A DNA stretch of 26,580 bases from NCBI GenBank assembly GCA_038745535.1, contig JBCDLI010000033.1, positions 1 to 26,580 of the forward strand, in the 5' to 3' direction. This DNA is from JBCDLI01 sp038745535 (GTDB lineage: Bacteria > Pseudomonadota > Alphaproteobacteria > Rhizobiales > Rhizobiaceae). The notes under the pieces were generated by a model. That model did not search any database. It had not been told where the DNA came from and was given only the letters and a program-made list of their open reading frames with translations. Made by a program: the position numbers and the translations under genes. Positions 15,749 through 22,751 of the stretch are shown here, piece after piece. Every line of letters starts with the position of its first letter. The first letter of the stretch is position 1.

Positions 15749-16408
15749 TCAACTCGCAGGCAAGCTATCGAGATACTCGGTCATGAATGGCAGGAAATTC
15801 TCGACCATCACCTCCACCCCTTCTGCTGTGGGGTGAATGCCATCCCCCATCATCAGCTCTGGATTGGTGATCGCGCCTTCCAGAAAGAAAGGATAGAGGG
15901 GCACCTCGTACTCGGCGGCGAGTTCGGCAAAAATTGGGTTGAAGGCCTCCGCATAGGCTTCGCCCATATTCGGTGGCGCAACAATACCAGCCAGCAGTAC
16001 ATCAATTTTCCGTTCCTGCAGACGCACAATCATCGCTTCGAGGTTTTCGCTGGTGATCTCCGGCGAGATGCCCCGTAAGGCGTCGTTGCCGCCAAGTTCC
16101 AAGATTACGAAGTCTGTATCGTCTCCAACCGACCAATCGAGGCGTTCGCGTCCGCCGGACGTAGTATCGCCTGAAACGCCTGCATTCATGATTTCAATAT
16201 CGTAGCCGCGCTCCCGCAGTGCGGTTTGCAATTGGCCGGGAAAGCCAGCGCCGTTTGGAAGCTGAAAGCCCGCCATCAAGCTGTCACCGAAGCCCACGCC
16301 GCGGATCGTGTCGGCTGACACAGACTGGATGCCGAGCGCGAGCAAGCCGCTCGCCACCAACCCGACACGCACTTGTCTGTATTTTCGAGATTTGAAATCG
16401 GTCGCCAT
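15749..16408 (-). CDS. SGNH-hydrolase arylesterase/lysophospholipase, TesA-like
   Basis: The 219-residue protein begins with a basic stretch and a hydrophobic signal segment (VRVGLVASGLLALGIQSVSA), so it is probably periplasmic. It carries the SGNH blocks in order: GFGDSLMAGFQLP (block I with the nucleophile Ser), NAGVSGDTTSGG (block II), ELGGNDALRG (block III) and DGIHPTAEGVEVM (block V with Asp and His). The family hydrolyses aryl esters, acyl-CoA or lysophospholipids; TesA of E. coli is the best-known member. ATG at 16408 with a GGAG ribosome site is preferred over the open start at 16465. It is divergent from the ABC ATPase across 47 bp, the same arrangement as tesA-ybbA in other proteobacteria. 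Confidence 0.9.
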   Translation of the reverse strand: MATDFKSRKYRQVRVGLVASGLLALGIQSVSADTIRGVGFGDSLMAGFQLPNGAGFPGQLQTALRERGYDIEIMNAGVSGDTTSGGRERLDWSVGDDTDFVILELGGNDALRGISPEITSENLEAMIVRLQERKIDVLLAGIVAPPNMGEAYAEAFNPIFAELAAEYEVPLYPFFLEGAITNPELMMGDGIHPTAEGVEVMVENFLPFMTEYLDSLPAS

Positions 16409-16455
16409 GGCACCATCTCCTGTTGGTATTTTCGGTCCATAGATAGAAAGCGAAT

Positions 16456-17163
16456 GTGGTGACAAAACCCCTTATCCAGTTGAACGATGTGGACTTGAAG
16501 CTTGGTCAGACATCAAATCCTGTTCATGTGCTGAAGACCGTTAACCTTGAGATCGCAGCCGGTGAAGCGGTTGGCATCGTTGGCCCGTCAGGGTCGGGTA
16601 AGACAACGCTTCTGATGGTTCTAGCGGGCCTTGAGCGACCTGATCACGGCGATGTGGTCATCGATGGCTCAAACCTGACCAAAATGAGCGAAGACGCTGT
16701 CGCACAGTTTCGGGGTCGCAATATCGGCTTCGTTTTCCAATCGTTTCATCTCATCGCAAACATGACGGCGATCGAGAACGTGGCCGTTCCGCTGGAGCTG
16801 GCAGGCGTTGACGACGCATTTGATCGTGCAGAAGCAGAACTTACCGCAGTGGGTTTGAAAGATCGTTTGACGCACTATCCCGGCCAGCTTTCCGGCGGTG
16901 AGCAACAGCGGGTCGCCGTTGCACGGGCACTTGCGCCATCGCCGAAAATTCTAATTGCCGATGAGCCTACGGGTAACCTGGATACGACGACTGGTCGTCA
17001 GATATCTGATCTGATTTTCGCTAAACAGCGCGAGCGCGACATGACATTTGTGCTCGTGACCCACGATCCTTCGCTTGCTGAAAGCTGCGACCGGCAAATC
17101 CGGGTCCGCTCTGGTGTCGTGGAAGCCGACGCCATGGCGCCAACCAAGGTTGCCGCCGAATGA
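16456..17163 (+). CDS. ABC transporter ATP-binding protein (YbbA/LolD-like)
   Basis: The 235-residue ATPase has Walker A GPSGSGKT at 43-50, the Q-loop FVFQSFHLI, signature LSGGEQQR at 145-152, Walker B ILIADE at 165-170 and the switch histidine in LVTHD (His203). The sequence belongs to the MacB/LolD/FtsE class of mechanotransmission or lipoprotein-type transporters. Together with the overlapping permease and the divergent TesA-type gene it matches YbbA. The start is GTG at 16456; a second GTG follows immediately at 16459 and either may be used. It overlaps the permease by 4 bp (ATGA). Confidence 0.92.
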   Translation: MVTKPLIQLNDVDLKLGQTSNPVHVLKTVNLEIAAGEAVGIVGPSGSGKTTLLMVLAGLERPDHGDVVIDGSNLTKMSEDAVAQFRGRNIGFVFQSFHLIANMTAIENVAVPLELAGVDDAFDRAEAELTAVGLKDRLTHYPGQLSGGEQQRVAVARALAPSPKILIADEPTGNLDTTTGRQISDLIFAKQRERDMTFVLVTHDPSLAESCDRQIRVRSGVVEADAMAPTKVAAE

Positions 17164-19748
17164 GCGCGATAGCACCACCCCGGATGGGAGCGTTCGAGCA
17201 AATCAATCTGGCGTTTCGCTTTGCGCTGCGCGAGTTGCGCGGTGGGTTTTCCGGCTTTTACGTCTTTCTGGCGTGTATTGCGCTCGGCGCAGCGGCGATT
17301 GGCTCGGTTAATGCGATTTCGCAAGCGATCACGCAGGGCATCCAATCGGAAGGACGTTCCATTCTTGGCGGTGATCTGCGTTTTGAATTGAACCAGCGAG
17401 ACGCCACGCAGGAAGAACGTGCCTTTCTGGATACGCTCGGTGATGTCGCGGTTGGCGCAAATATTCGTTCCATGGCGCGGTTGATGGATCAGTCCGATCA
17501 GTCATTGGTGGAGATCAAGGCTGTTGACGGGCTTTATCCGCTCTACGGCTCGTTTGAGACGACGCCCCAACTCGATATCTCGGCTTACGGACGTCCATTC
17601 CCAATAGACCGGGAAGATATCTGGCCAATCGCCACGCAGCAGATCATGCTTGATCGTCTGGGTCTGCAGTTTGGTGAGACACTTCGGATTGGCAACGCGG
17701 TCTACCGTGTCGATGCGCTGATTGACGTTGAGCCGGACGCGCTGTCCGACGGTATCGGTTTTGCGCCGCGTGTTCTCATGAGCCTTGCTGGTCTGGAGGC
17801 CTCGGGCCTCAATCAGCCCGGCGCATTGATTGAGCACACCTATAAGATTCGTATGGCGCCAGGTACGTCCGAAGGCGATATCCGCGCCGCCATTGAACGG
17901 GCGGGCGAAGAACATCCGCAAGCAGGTTGGTCCAGTCGTTCGCGATCCAACGCTGCACCGGCGCTTTCCGCCAACATCGAACGCTTTGCGCAGTTTCTCA
18001 CACTTGTTGGCCTAACGGCTCTGGTAACGGGTGGCGTGGGGGTAGCAAATGCGGTTCGGGCATTTCTGGATGCGAAGCGCTCTGTGATCGCGACGTTCAA
18101 GTGTCTCGGTGCGCCGGGTGCCTTTGTCAGCCTCGTTTATTTTCTACAGATTTTGGCGATTGCAGCCGTGGGCATCGCGGTAGGCCTCGTGGTTGCGGCC
18201 ATTGCGCCATTCATCGCTCAATATTTCCTGACCGGGATTTTGCCACTGCCTGCTGAAATGGGCATTTACCCGGCGGCGCTGATGATTGCTGTCATCTTCT
18301 CGATTCTCACCGTATTTGTCTTTGCACTGCTGCCGCTTGGCCAAGCGCGCGACATTCCTGCTTCGAGCCTGTTTCGTGATTTGCAGTTGTCCGCCGTCGG
18401 TCTGCCGCGTGTGAGCTATTTGGTTGGCGCCGGTCTTTCTGCGATTGTTTTGGCGGGCCTCGCTATTCTTTTTTCAGAAGACCAGGGCATCGCGACTACG
18501 TTTCTTGCCGGCGTTGTCTTTGCGTTTGTCGTTCTTCGCCTCGTATCGAATTTGATCCAAGCAGGTGCAAAACGGCTGCCAACAATTAGAGGTACTAGCT
18601 TGCGCATGGCCGTCGGTAACATCCACCGGCCCGGCGCACTGACACCTTCGGTCGTTCTGGCGCTTGGATTGGGTCTCACGTTGCTCGTTTCGCTTGCGCT
18701 GATTGACGGAAACCTTCGCCAGCAAATCGCGGGCAATTTGCCGGAACGTGCACCAAATTTCTTCTTTGTCGATATCCAAAATTCGGTTGTCGATGATTTC
18801 GCCACGCTCGTTGATGAAGAAACAGCAGATGAAGACAAGCTGGTCCGAGTGCCGATGCTACGCGGGCGTATTGTCGAACTAAACGGTATCGATGTTGCAG
18901 AAGCGGTGGTTCCAGCCGAAGCGCGGTGGGTTTTGCGTGGTGATCGTGGCATCACTTACGCCCGCAATGTGCCCGAAAACTCGACGCTGTCCGAAGGTGA
19001 ATGGTGGCCGGAGGATTATACTGGCGAGCCTCTGGTTTCGTTTGCGGCAGAAGAGGCAGGCGAACTCGGCCTTTCCATTGGTGAGACGATTACGGTCAAT
19101 GTCCTCGGGCGAAATATTACCGCACGGATAGCCAATTTCCGCCAGGTCGAATGGGAGTCGCTTGCAATAAATTTTGTCATGGTGTTCTCGCCAAACACAT
19201 TTGCGGGAGCGCCGCATTCGTGGCTCGCCACGCTGACAATGCCGGACGCAAGCGCTGCATCCGAGCGCGATGTGCTGACCGCCGTTACGCGCAACTTCCC
19301 CGCTGTCACCAGTGTTCGGGTTAAAGACGCGATCGAACTTGTCAATCAGGTGGTTGGCCAGTTGGCGACTGCAATTCGGGTTGCGGCAGCGGTCGCTCTG
19401 GTCGCCTCAGTGTTGGTGCTTGCGGGGGCGCTTGCCGCTGGTAACCGCGGACGGGTTCATGACTCAGTTGTTTTGAAAACGCTTGGTGCAACACGCGGGA
19501 CACTCATCCGGACCTTCGTAACCGAATACGCGATCCTTGGCTCGGTTACGGCAATCTTTGCCTTGCTCGCAGGCGGAGTCGCGGCGTGGTTTGTCGTTTC
19601 CAATATCATGTCCTTGCCTTGGACGTTCCTACCATCCGTTGCGGTCTTTACCGTGATCGGGGCGCTTACCTGTACGGTCGGATTTGGCCTCGCTGGTACT
19701 TGGCGCGTTCTTGGACAAAAGGCGGCGCCAATTCTCAGAAATCTCTAG
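17160..19748 (+). CDS. FtsX-like ABC transporter permease (YbbP-like)
   Basis: The 862-residue inner-membrane protein has an N-terminal span (GFYVFLACIALGAAAIGSVNAI), a large periplasmic domain and two sets of FtsX-like spans. The first set, near residues 275-395, contains FLTLVGLTALVTGGVGVANAVRAFLDAKRSVIATFKCLGA. The second, near residues 735-855, contains GALAAGNRGRVHDSVVLKTLGATRGTL. This two-FtsX-domain architecture of about 800-860 residues is that of YbbP. The partner ATPase is the overlapping upstream gene. The substrate of the YbbAP-TesA module is not firmly known; a role in envelope lipid or hydrophobic-compound handling is inferred from the esterase neighbour. The coding region looks intact. 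Confidence 0.92.
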   Translation: MSAIAPPRMGAFEQINLAFRFALRELRGGFSGFYVFLACIALGAAAIGSVNAISQAITQGIQSEGRSILGGDLRFELNQRDATQEERAFLDTLGDVAVGANIRSMARLMDQSDQSLVEIKAVDGLYPLYGSFETTPQLDISAYGRPFPIDREDIWPIATQQIMLDRLGLQFGETLRIGNAVYRVDALIDVEPDALSDGIGFAPRVLMSLAGLEASGLNQPGALIEHTYKIRMAPGTSEGDIRAAIERAGEEHPQAGWSSRSRSNAAPALSANIERFAQFLTLVGLTALVTGGVGVANAVRAFLDAKRSVIATFKCLGAPGAFVSLVYFLQILAIAAVGIAVGLVVAAIAPFIAQYFLTGILPLPAEMGIYPAALMIAVIFSILTVFVFALLPLGQARDIPASSLFRDLQLSAVGLPRVSYLVGAGLSAIVLAGLAILFSEDQGIATTFLAGVVFAFVVLRLVSNLIQAGAKRLPTIRGTSLRMAVGNIHRPGALTPSVVLALGLGLTLLVSLALIDGNLRQQIAGNLPERAPNFFFVDIQNSVVDDFATLVDEETADEDKLVRVPMLRGRIVELNGIDVAEAVVPAEARWVLRGDRGITYARNVPENSTLSEGEWWPEDYTGEPLVSFAAEEAGELGLSIGETITVNVLGRNITARIANFRQVEWESLAINFVMVFSPNTFAGAPHSWLATLTMPDASAASERDVLTAVTRNFPAVTSVRVKDAIELVNQVVGQLATAIRVAAAVALVASVLVLAGALAAGNRGRVHDSVVLKTLGATRGTLIRTFVTEYAILGSVTAIFALLAGGVAAWFVVSNIMSLPWTFLPSVAVFTVIGALTCTVGFGLAGTWRVLGQKAAPILRNL

Positions 19749-19835
19749 CAAACCTTAATTTGGGTTAACTCTTAGGCCCAAAATAGTAGATATCGCGTTA
19801 TTTTGCCCCGAAACCGAAGCATTGACCGTGATGAA

Positions 19836-19860
19836 TCCTCTTGTGTCTGTCACAAGAGGA
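19836..19860. repeat. Perfect 10-bp inverted repeat (hairpin) in the leader of the Bax-inhibitor gene
   Basis: Arms TCCTCTTGTG and CACAAGAGGA flank a 5-nt loop (tctgt). The site lies 88 bp after the permease stop and 114 bp before the Bax-inhibitor ATG. There is no T-run on either strand, so it is not a standard intrinsic terminator. It could be an operator, an mRNA hairpin or part of the leader RNA described in the next entry. Confidence 0.7.
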
Positions 19861-19881
19861 CCACATATTATTGCTAGGCAT

Positions 19882-19974
19882 GCTGGAGCCCCGCCAGCGG
19901 AGCCTCGATATGCGGAGAGTTTAACACTTCGTGATCGGACACCCGTCGGGGCGAAAGTTTGAAAGAGGATTTCA
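19882..19974 (+). promoter_or_regulatory. Candidate ybhL-type leader RNA / structured 5' UTR
   Basis: A GCTGG/CCAGC hairpin at 19882-19898 exposes a 7-nt loop that contains GCCCCG (19888-19893). The exact complement CGGGGC occurs at 19947-19952, 22 bp before the ATG and just upstream of the AGAGGA ribosome site, so an H-type pseudoknot could form. CGGGGC can instead pair locally with ACCCG, giving two competing states. Established knowledge: a conserved ybhL leader RNA motif was described upstream of this gene family in Rhizobiales. I cannot recall its consensus well enough to align it, so the identity rests on position, lineage and local structure. Confidence 0.5.
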
Positions 19975-20751
19975 ATGGACGACTATCGCACAATGAATGC
20001 GCGCACAGCGACAGCAGGCACAATGGATGCCAGCGTCGATGCAGGCCTGCGTGCATACATGATCCGTGTTTACAATCTTATGGCCCTCGGCCTGGGCATC
20101 ACCGCGCTGTTCGCAGCCGGTACAGTCATGTTGGCGACGACAACCGATCCATCGGCAGCGGCAGCCCAATTGCCAAACGGACGCATGCTGACCGACATTG
20201 GCGTTGCTCTTTACGGTTCACCACTTCGCTGGGTGATCATGCTGGCACCGTTGGCGCTCGTGTTCTTTATGGGCTTCCGCATTGAAAAAGTGCAGCCATC
20301 GACAGCACAAATGATTTTCTGGGGCTTTGCCGCGCTCATGGGCGTTTCAATGTCATCGATCTTCTTGGTCTATACACCCGGTTCGATCGTCCAGACATTC
20401 TTGATCACGGCAACCGCATTCGGTGCCCTGTCGCTTTATGGCTATACGACAAAGCGCGACCTGACCGCGATGGGCTCATTTCTATTCATGGGTCTTATCG
20501 GTGTTGTTCTTGCGGCGATCGTAAATCTGTTCCTGCAATCATCGGCACTTCAGTTTGCAATTTCTGCGATTGGTGTTTTGGTTTTCGCCGGTTTGACAGC
20601 GTATGACACGCAGAAAATCAAGTCGATGTACTACGCATTGAATGGTGAAGCAGCGCTTGGACGCGCAGCAGTTATGGCGGCGTTGTCACTGTATCTCGAC
20701 TTCATCAACATGTTCCAATTCCTGCTGTACTTCCTCGGCAATCGCGAGTGA
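19975..20751 (+). CDS. Bax inhibitor-1/YccA-family integral membrane protein (YbhL-like)
   Basis: The 258-residue inner-membrane protein has about seven hydrophobic spans. The first follows the family's amphipathic start LRAYMIRVYNLMALGLGITALFAAG. Later spans include IFWGFAALMGVSMSSIFLVYTPGSIVQTFLITATAFGALSLYGYTTKRDL and the C-terminal IGVLVFAGLTAYDTQKIK...SLYLDFINMFQFLLYFLGN. The TAYDTQ and ALSLYLDFINMF blocks are diagnostic of the TMBIM/BI-1 family, which includes pH-sensitive calcium-leak channels in bacteria; the physiological role here is unknown. An AGAGGA ribosome site precedes the ATG. The gene has a structured leader and a strong terminator and therefore appears to be a single-gene unit. 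Confidence 0.94.
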   Translation: MDDYRTMNARTATAGTMDASVDAGLRAYMIRVYNLMALGLGITALFAAGTVMLATTTDPSAAAAQLPNGRMLTDIGVALYGSPLRWVIMLAPLALVFFMGFRIEKVQPSTAQMIFWGFAALMGVSMSSIFLVYTPGSIVQTFLITATAFGALSLYGYTTKRDLTAMGSFLFMGLIGVVLAAIVNLFLQSSALQFAISAIGVLVFAGLTAYDTQKIKSMYYALNGEAALGRAAVMAALSLYLDFINMFQFLLYFLGNRE

Positions 20752-20777
20752 TTACGCATAACAAGTGAACCAAGACT

Positions 20778-20804
20778 GGGCGGCTTCGGCCGCCCGTTCG
20801 TTTT
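20778..20804 (+). terminator. Intrinsic terminator of the Bax-inhibitor gene
   Basis: A perfect 7-bp GC stem (GGGCGGC/GCCGCCC) closed by a TTCG tetraloop occupies 20778-20795 and is followed by GTTCGTTTT. It starts 27 bp after the stop codon. The stable UUCG loop makes this the clearest hairpin in the window on the plus strand. Confidence 0.85.
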
Positions 20805-20855
20805 GCGCTGATTTCTGCTTCCGGTCTGACAGAGGATTTGGATTGGATAACAGCA

Positions 20856-21410
20856 ATGATAATTCGAGATACGGTTGCGGGCGATATCACCGCAATCACC
20901 GAAATTTACGCCGATGCTGTTTTGAATGATACGGCAAGCTTCGAGCTCCACCCGCCTTCGCCAGAGGAAATGCTCGCCCGATTTGAGGCCATAAAATCTC
21001 GAGGCTGCCCGTATCTTGTGGCGACAGAAGGTTCACGCATTTTGGGCTACGCCTACGCATCCGCCTATCGGGAACGTCCTGCGTATCGTTGGACGGTTGA
21101 AAATTCTGTTTATCTCACGCCGAATGCAAGAGGTCGCGGCATAGGCTCCGCACTCACGTCCGAGGTCATCCGACACTGCAAGGTGCTTGGTTTTCGCCAG
21201 ATGATCGCAGTCATCGGCGGTAAGGAGCACACATCATCCATCCGTATGCACGCAAAGCTCGGTTTTGAGCACGCCGGTACGCTGGAAGCGACTGGCTTCA
21301 AACATGGGAAATGGCTCGCATCGGTGCTGATGCAGAAATCACTAGGTGAAGGTGAAACGACTAGTCCGGACGCCAATCGGTTTCCCGGCACGCTCTACCG
21401 GGTAAATTAG
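20856..21410 (+). CDS. GNAT-family N-acetyltransferase, phosphinothricin-acetyltransferase-like
   Basis: The 184-residue protein starts MIIRDTVAGDITAITEIYADAVLNDTASFELHPPSPEEMLARFEAI, the typical start of the Pat/Bar/MnaT group. YRERPAYRWTVENSVYLTPNARGRGIGSALTSEVI carries the acetyl-CoA loop (R-G-R-G-I-G), and the sequence ends with ASIRMHAKLGF-like and GFKHGKWLASVLMQ segments. Members acetylate the amino group of glutamate analogues such as phosphinothricin or methionine sulfoximine, or of methionine; the natural substrate here is unknown. An upstream in-frame TTG at 20838 is rejected because the ribosome site would abut it. The stop overlaps that of the convergent DUF2794 gene. Confidence 0.88.
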   Translation: MIIRDTVAGDITAITEIYADAVLNDTASFELHPPSPEEMLARFEAIKSRGCPYLVATEGSRILGYAYASAYRERPAYRWTVENSVYLTPNARGRGIGSALTSEVIRHCKVLGFRQMIAVIGGKEHTSSIRMHAKLGFEHAGTLEATGFKHGKWLASVLMQKSLGEGETTSPDANRFPGTLYRVN

Positions 21411-21787
21411 TCTGCTTGAACAAGTCGGATTTGCTTGTTGAAAACCTTCAGCACCTGCGCCAGTTCGTGACCGCGTTTGATGATTTGCCCCGACGGGGTA
21501 ATCACCGACCATGCGCCCTGTTTGCGCGCATGCTTGGGGTTCTTCTCAATTCGGTAAAGCGGCATTTCAGACGCGCGGCGGAAAACGGAAAACACCGCCT
21601 TATCTTTCAAATGCGATATGCCGTAGTCGCGCCAATCCCCGCCCGCGACCATAAAACTGTAAACGCGAAGCAATTGGTCCAGTTCTTTGCGGTTAAACTT
21701 TACTTCGACGTGCGCTGTTTGTTGACGCGGCTGTAGCGCAATCACGTTGCTGCTATCGCGCTGGCTTGAATGGTTCGCGTTATCCAT
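21407..21787 (-). CDS. DUF2794-family protein
   Basis: The 126-residue protein of unknown function is found in alphaproteobacteria. A polar N-terminus (MDNANHSSQRDSSNVIALQPRQQ) precedes a compact domain: VKFNRKELDQLLRVYSFMVAGGDWRDYGISHLKDKAVFSVFRRASEMPLYRIEKNPKHARKQGAWSVITPSGQIIKRGHELAQVL. The high density of aromatic and basic residues suggests a nucleic-acid or protein contact, but that is speculation. The open frame continues to 22051 into the DUF1223 gene; ATG at 21787 gives the normal family length. Its stop codon overlaps that of the convergent GNAT gene by 4 bp, leaving no room for a dedicated terminator. Confidence 0.88.
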   Translation of the reverse strand: MDNANHSSQRDSSNVIALQPRQQTAHVEVKFNRKELDQLLRVYSFMVAGGDWRDYGISHLKDKAVFSVFRRASEMPLYRIEKNPKHARKQGAWSVITPSGQIIKRGHELAQVLKVFNKQIRLVQAD

Positions 21788-21897
21788 GGGCCCTCGGGTC
21801 GAGAAAACATCGTTTCGCGAAGGCTGTATTAAAGTGTGAGGAGATGCAAGTGGTGCATCAATGGCTGCAAACGGCAGATGCTCAAACCGAGCCAGAC

Positions 21898-22671
21898 TTA
21901 ACCAATTGCTTTTGTATATGCGTCTGCGCCGATAATCCGACCTAGCCCGCCATCTGCTCGCAAGTTTTGCACGATGACCGCGCAACCATCGCAGTTCGCT
22001 TTCTTCATGTCGGACATCGGCATGGTTTTCACATCCACACCGCCGTTCCACATGCCGAGCGGGCGTTGGCTGATGACCGAATTCGTGTAGGTCAATGTGT
22101 GTCCGTGGTTTTCACCGGCTCTGATTACGGCCTCGGTTTGGGTCTTGAAATAGGTGAGCAGCACAACGCTTTTTTGTTCCTGCGCTTTCCCATCGAGGCG
22201 GATGGAAAAGCTCTCCCCGGTCGCATCGACACCGAGTTTAACCTGCAGCGTCAGATCAGAGCTGGTTTTAAGAGCCGCGTTAAGACTAGCAGCGTTTGAG
22301 CCAATCAGGTCGTGTTGACCATTGATGATCGCCTGCGGGGTGTAGACGGAGCGATTACCAAGTGACTGCCGATAGGCCTGTTGCCGTCTCGTGTTGTCGG
22401 CAGAGCCCAACGGATCTGTCCAGCCGAGATAGTCCCAGTAGTCCACGTGGTAGGAAAGGGCTAGAAGGTTGGGGCGCTGGGACAGATCGGTGATGATTGC
22501 ATCGGCGGGGGGACACGAGCTGCAGCCTTGGCTCGTAAACAGCTCGACCACATTCATGACAGTCTGCTGGCGTGCTGCTGTCACGGCAGCGCTCCGGGCA
22601 CTTGGAACGATACCCGTGTGCACGCTGACGCCTGCTGCTAAAGCCAGAAAATGTCGACGATCCAATCTCAT
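21898..22671 (-). CDS. DUF1223-family thioredoxin-fold protein, probably Tat-exported
   Basis: The 257-residue protein begins MRLDRRHFLALAAGVSVHTG, with a twin-arginine-like motif (RRHFLAL) and a hydrophobic stretch, so periplasmic export is likely. The mature part begins VVELFTSQGCSSCPPADAIITDL, with a CxxC pair at Cys50/Cys53 in a thioredoxin-like setting. It is followed by LALSYHVDYWDYLGWTDPLGS and YTPQAIINGQHDLIGS, all hallmarks of DUF1223. A secretory redox or chaperone role is a reasonable guess, but no function is established. The ATG at 22671 lacks a clear ribosome site. It lies 80 bp downstream of dadA, behind a strong hairpin, and 110 bp before the DUF2794 gene. Confidence 0.9.
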   Translation of the reverse strand: MRLDRRHFLALAAGVSVHTGIVPSARSAAVTAARQQTVMNVVELFTSQGCSSCPPADAIITDLSQRPNLLALSYHVDYWDYLGWTDPLGSADNTRRQQAYRQSLGNRSVYTPQAIINGQHDLIGSNAASLNAALKTSSDLTLQVKLGVDATGESFSIRLDGKAQEQKSVVLLTYFKTQTEAVIRAGENHGHTLTYTNSVISQRPLGMWNGGVDVKTMPMSDMKKANCDGCAVIVQNLRADGGLGRIIGADAYTKAIG

Positions 22672-22715
22672 TTCGTGAAAATGGCAAACGGCGCCATGAC
22701 TTGGAAATCACGTTG

Positions 22716-22742
22716 CGGTGAGCCTTCTTTAAAGGCTCACCG
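22716..22742 (-). terminator. Perfect 11-bp hairpin between dadA and the DUF1223 gene
   Basis: Arms CGGTGAGCCTT and AAGGCTCACCG surround a 5-nt loop, starting 9 bp after the dadA stop on the minus strand. The position suits a terminator, but no T-tract follows on the minus strand, so it may instead be a 3' stabilising structure or a weak or factor-assisted terminator. The symmetric stem reads equally on both strands. Confidence 0.6.
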
Positions 22743-22751
22743 GTTTAGCGT

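Noticed and set aside
19755..19769. TTAA-N6-TTAAC upstream of the Bax-inhibitor gene as a CtrA box
   Set aside because: The spacer is 6 instead of the 7 bases required by the consensus, and it lies over 200 bp from the start codon.
19759..19780. TTTGGG/CCCAAA pair after the permease gene as a terminator
   Set aside because: The stem is only 6 bp, with a 12-nt loop and no T-tract.
21788..22051. Extension of the DUF2794 frame into the DUF1223 gene
   Set aside because: The extension overlaps a well-supported gene in another frame and has no homology; ATG at 21787 gives the normal family length.
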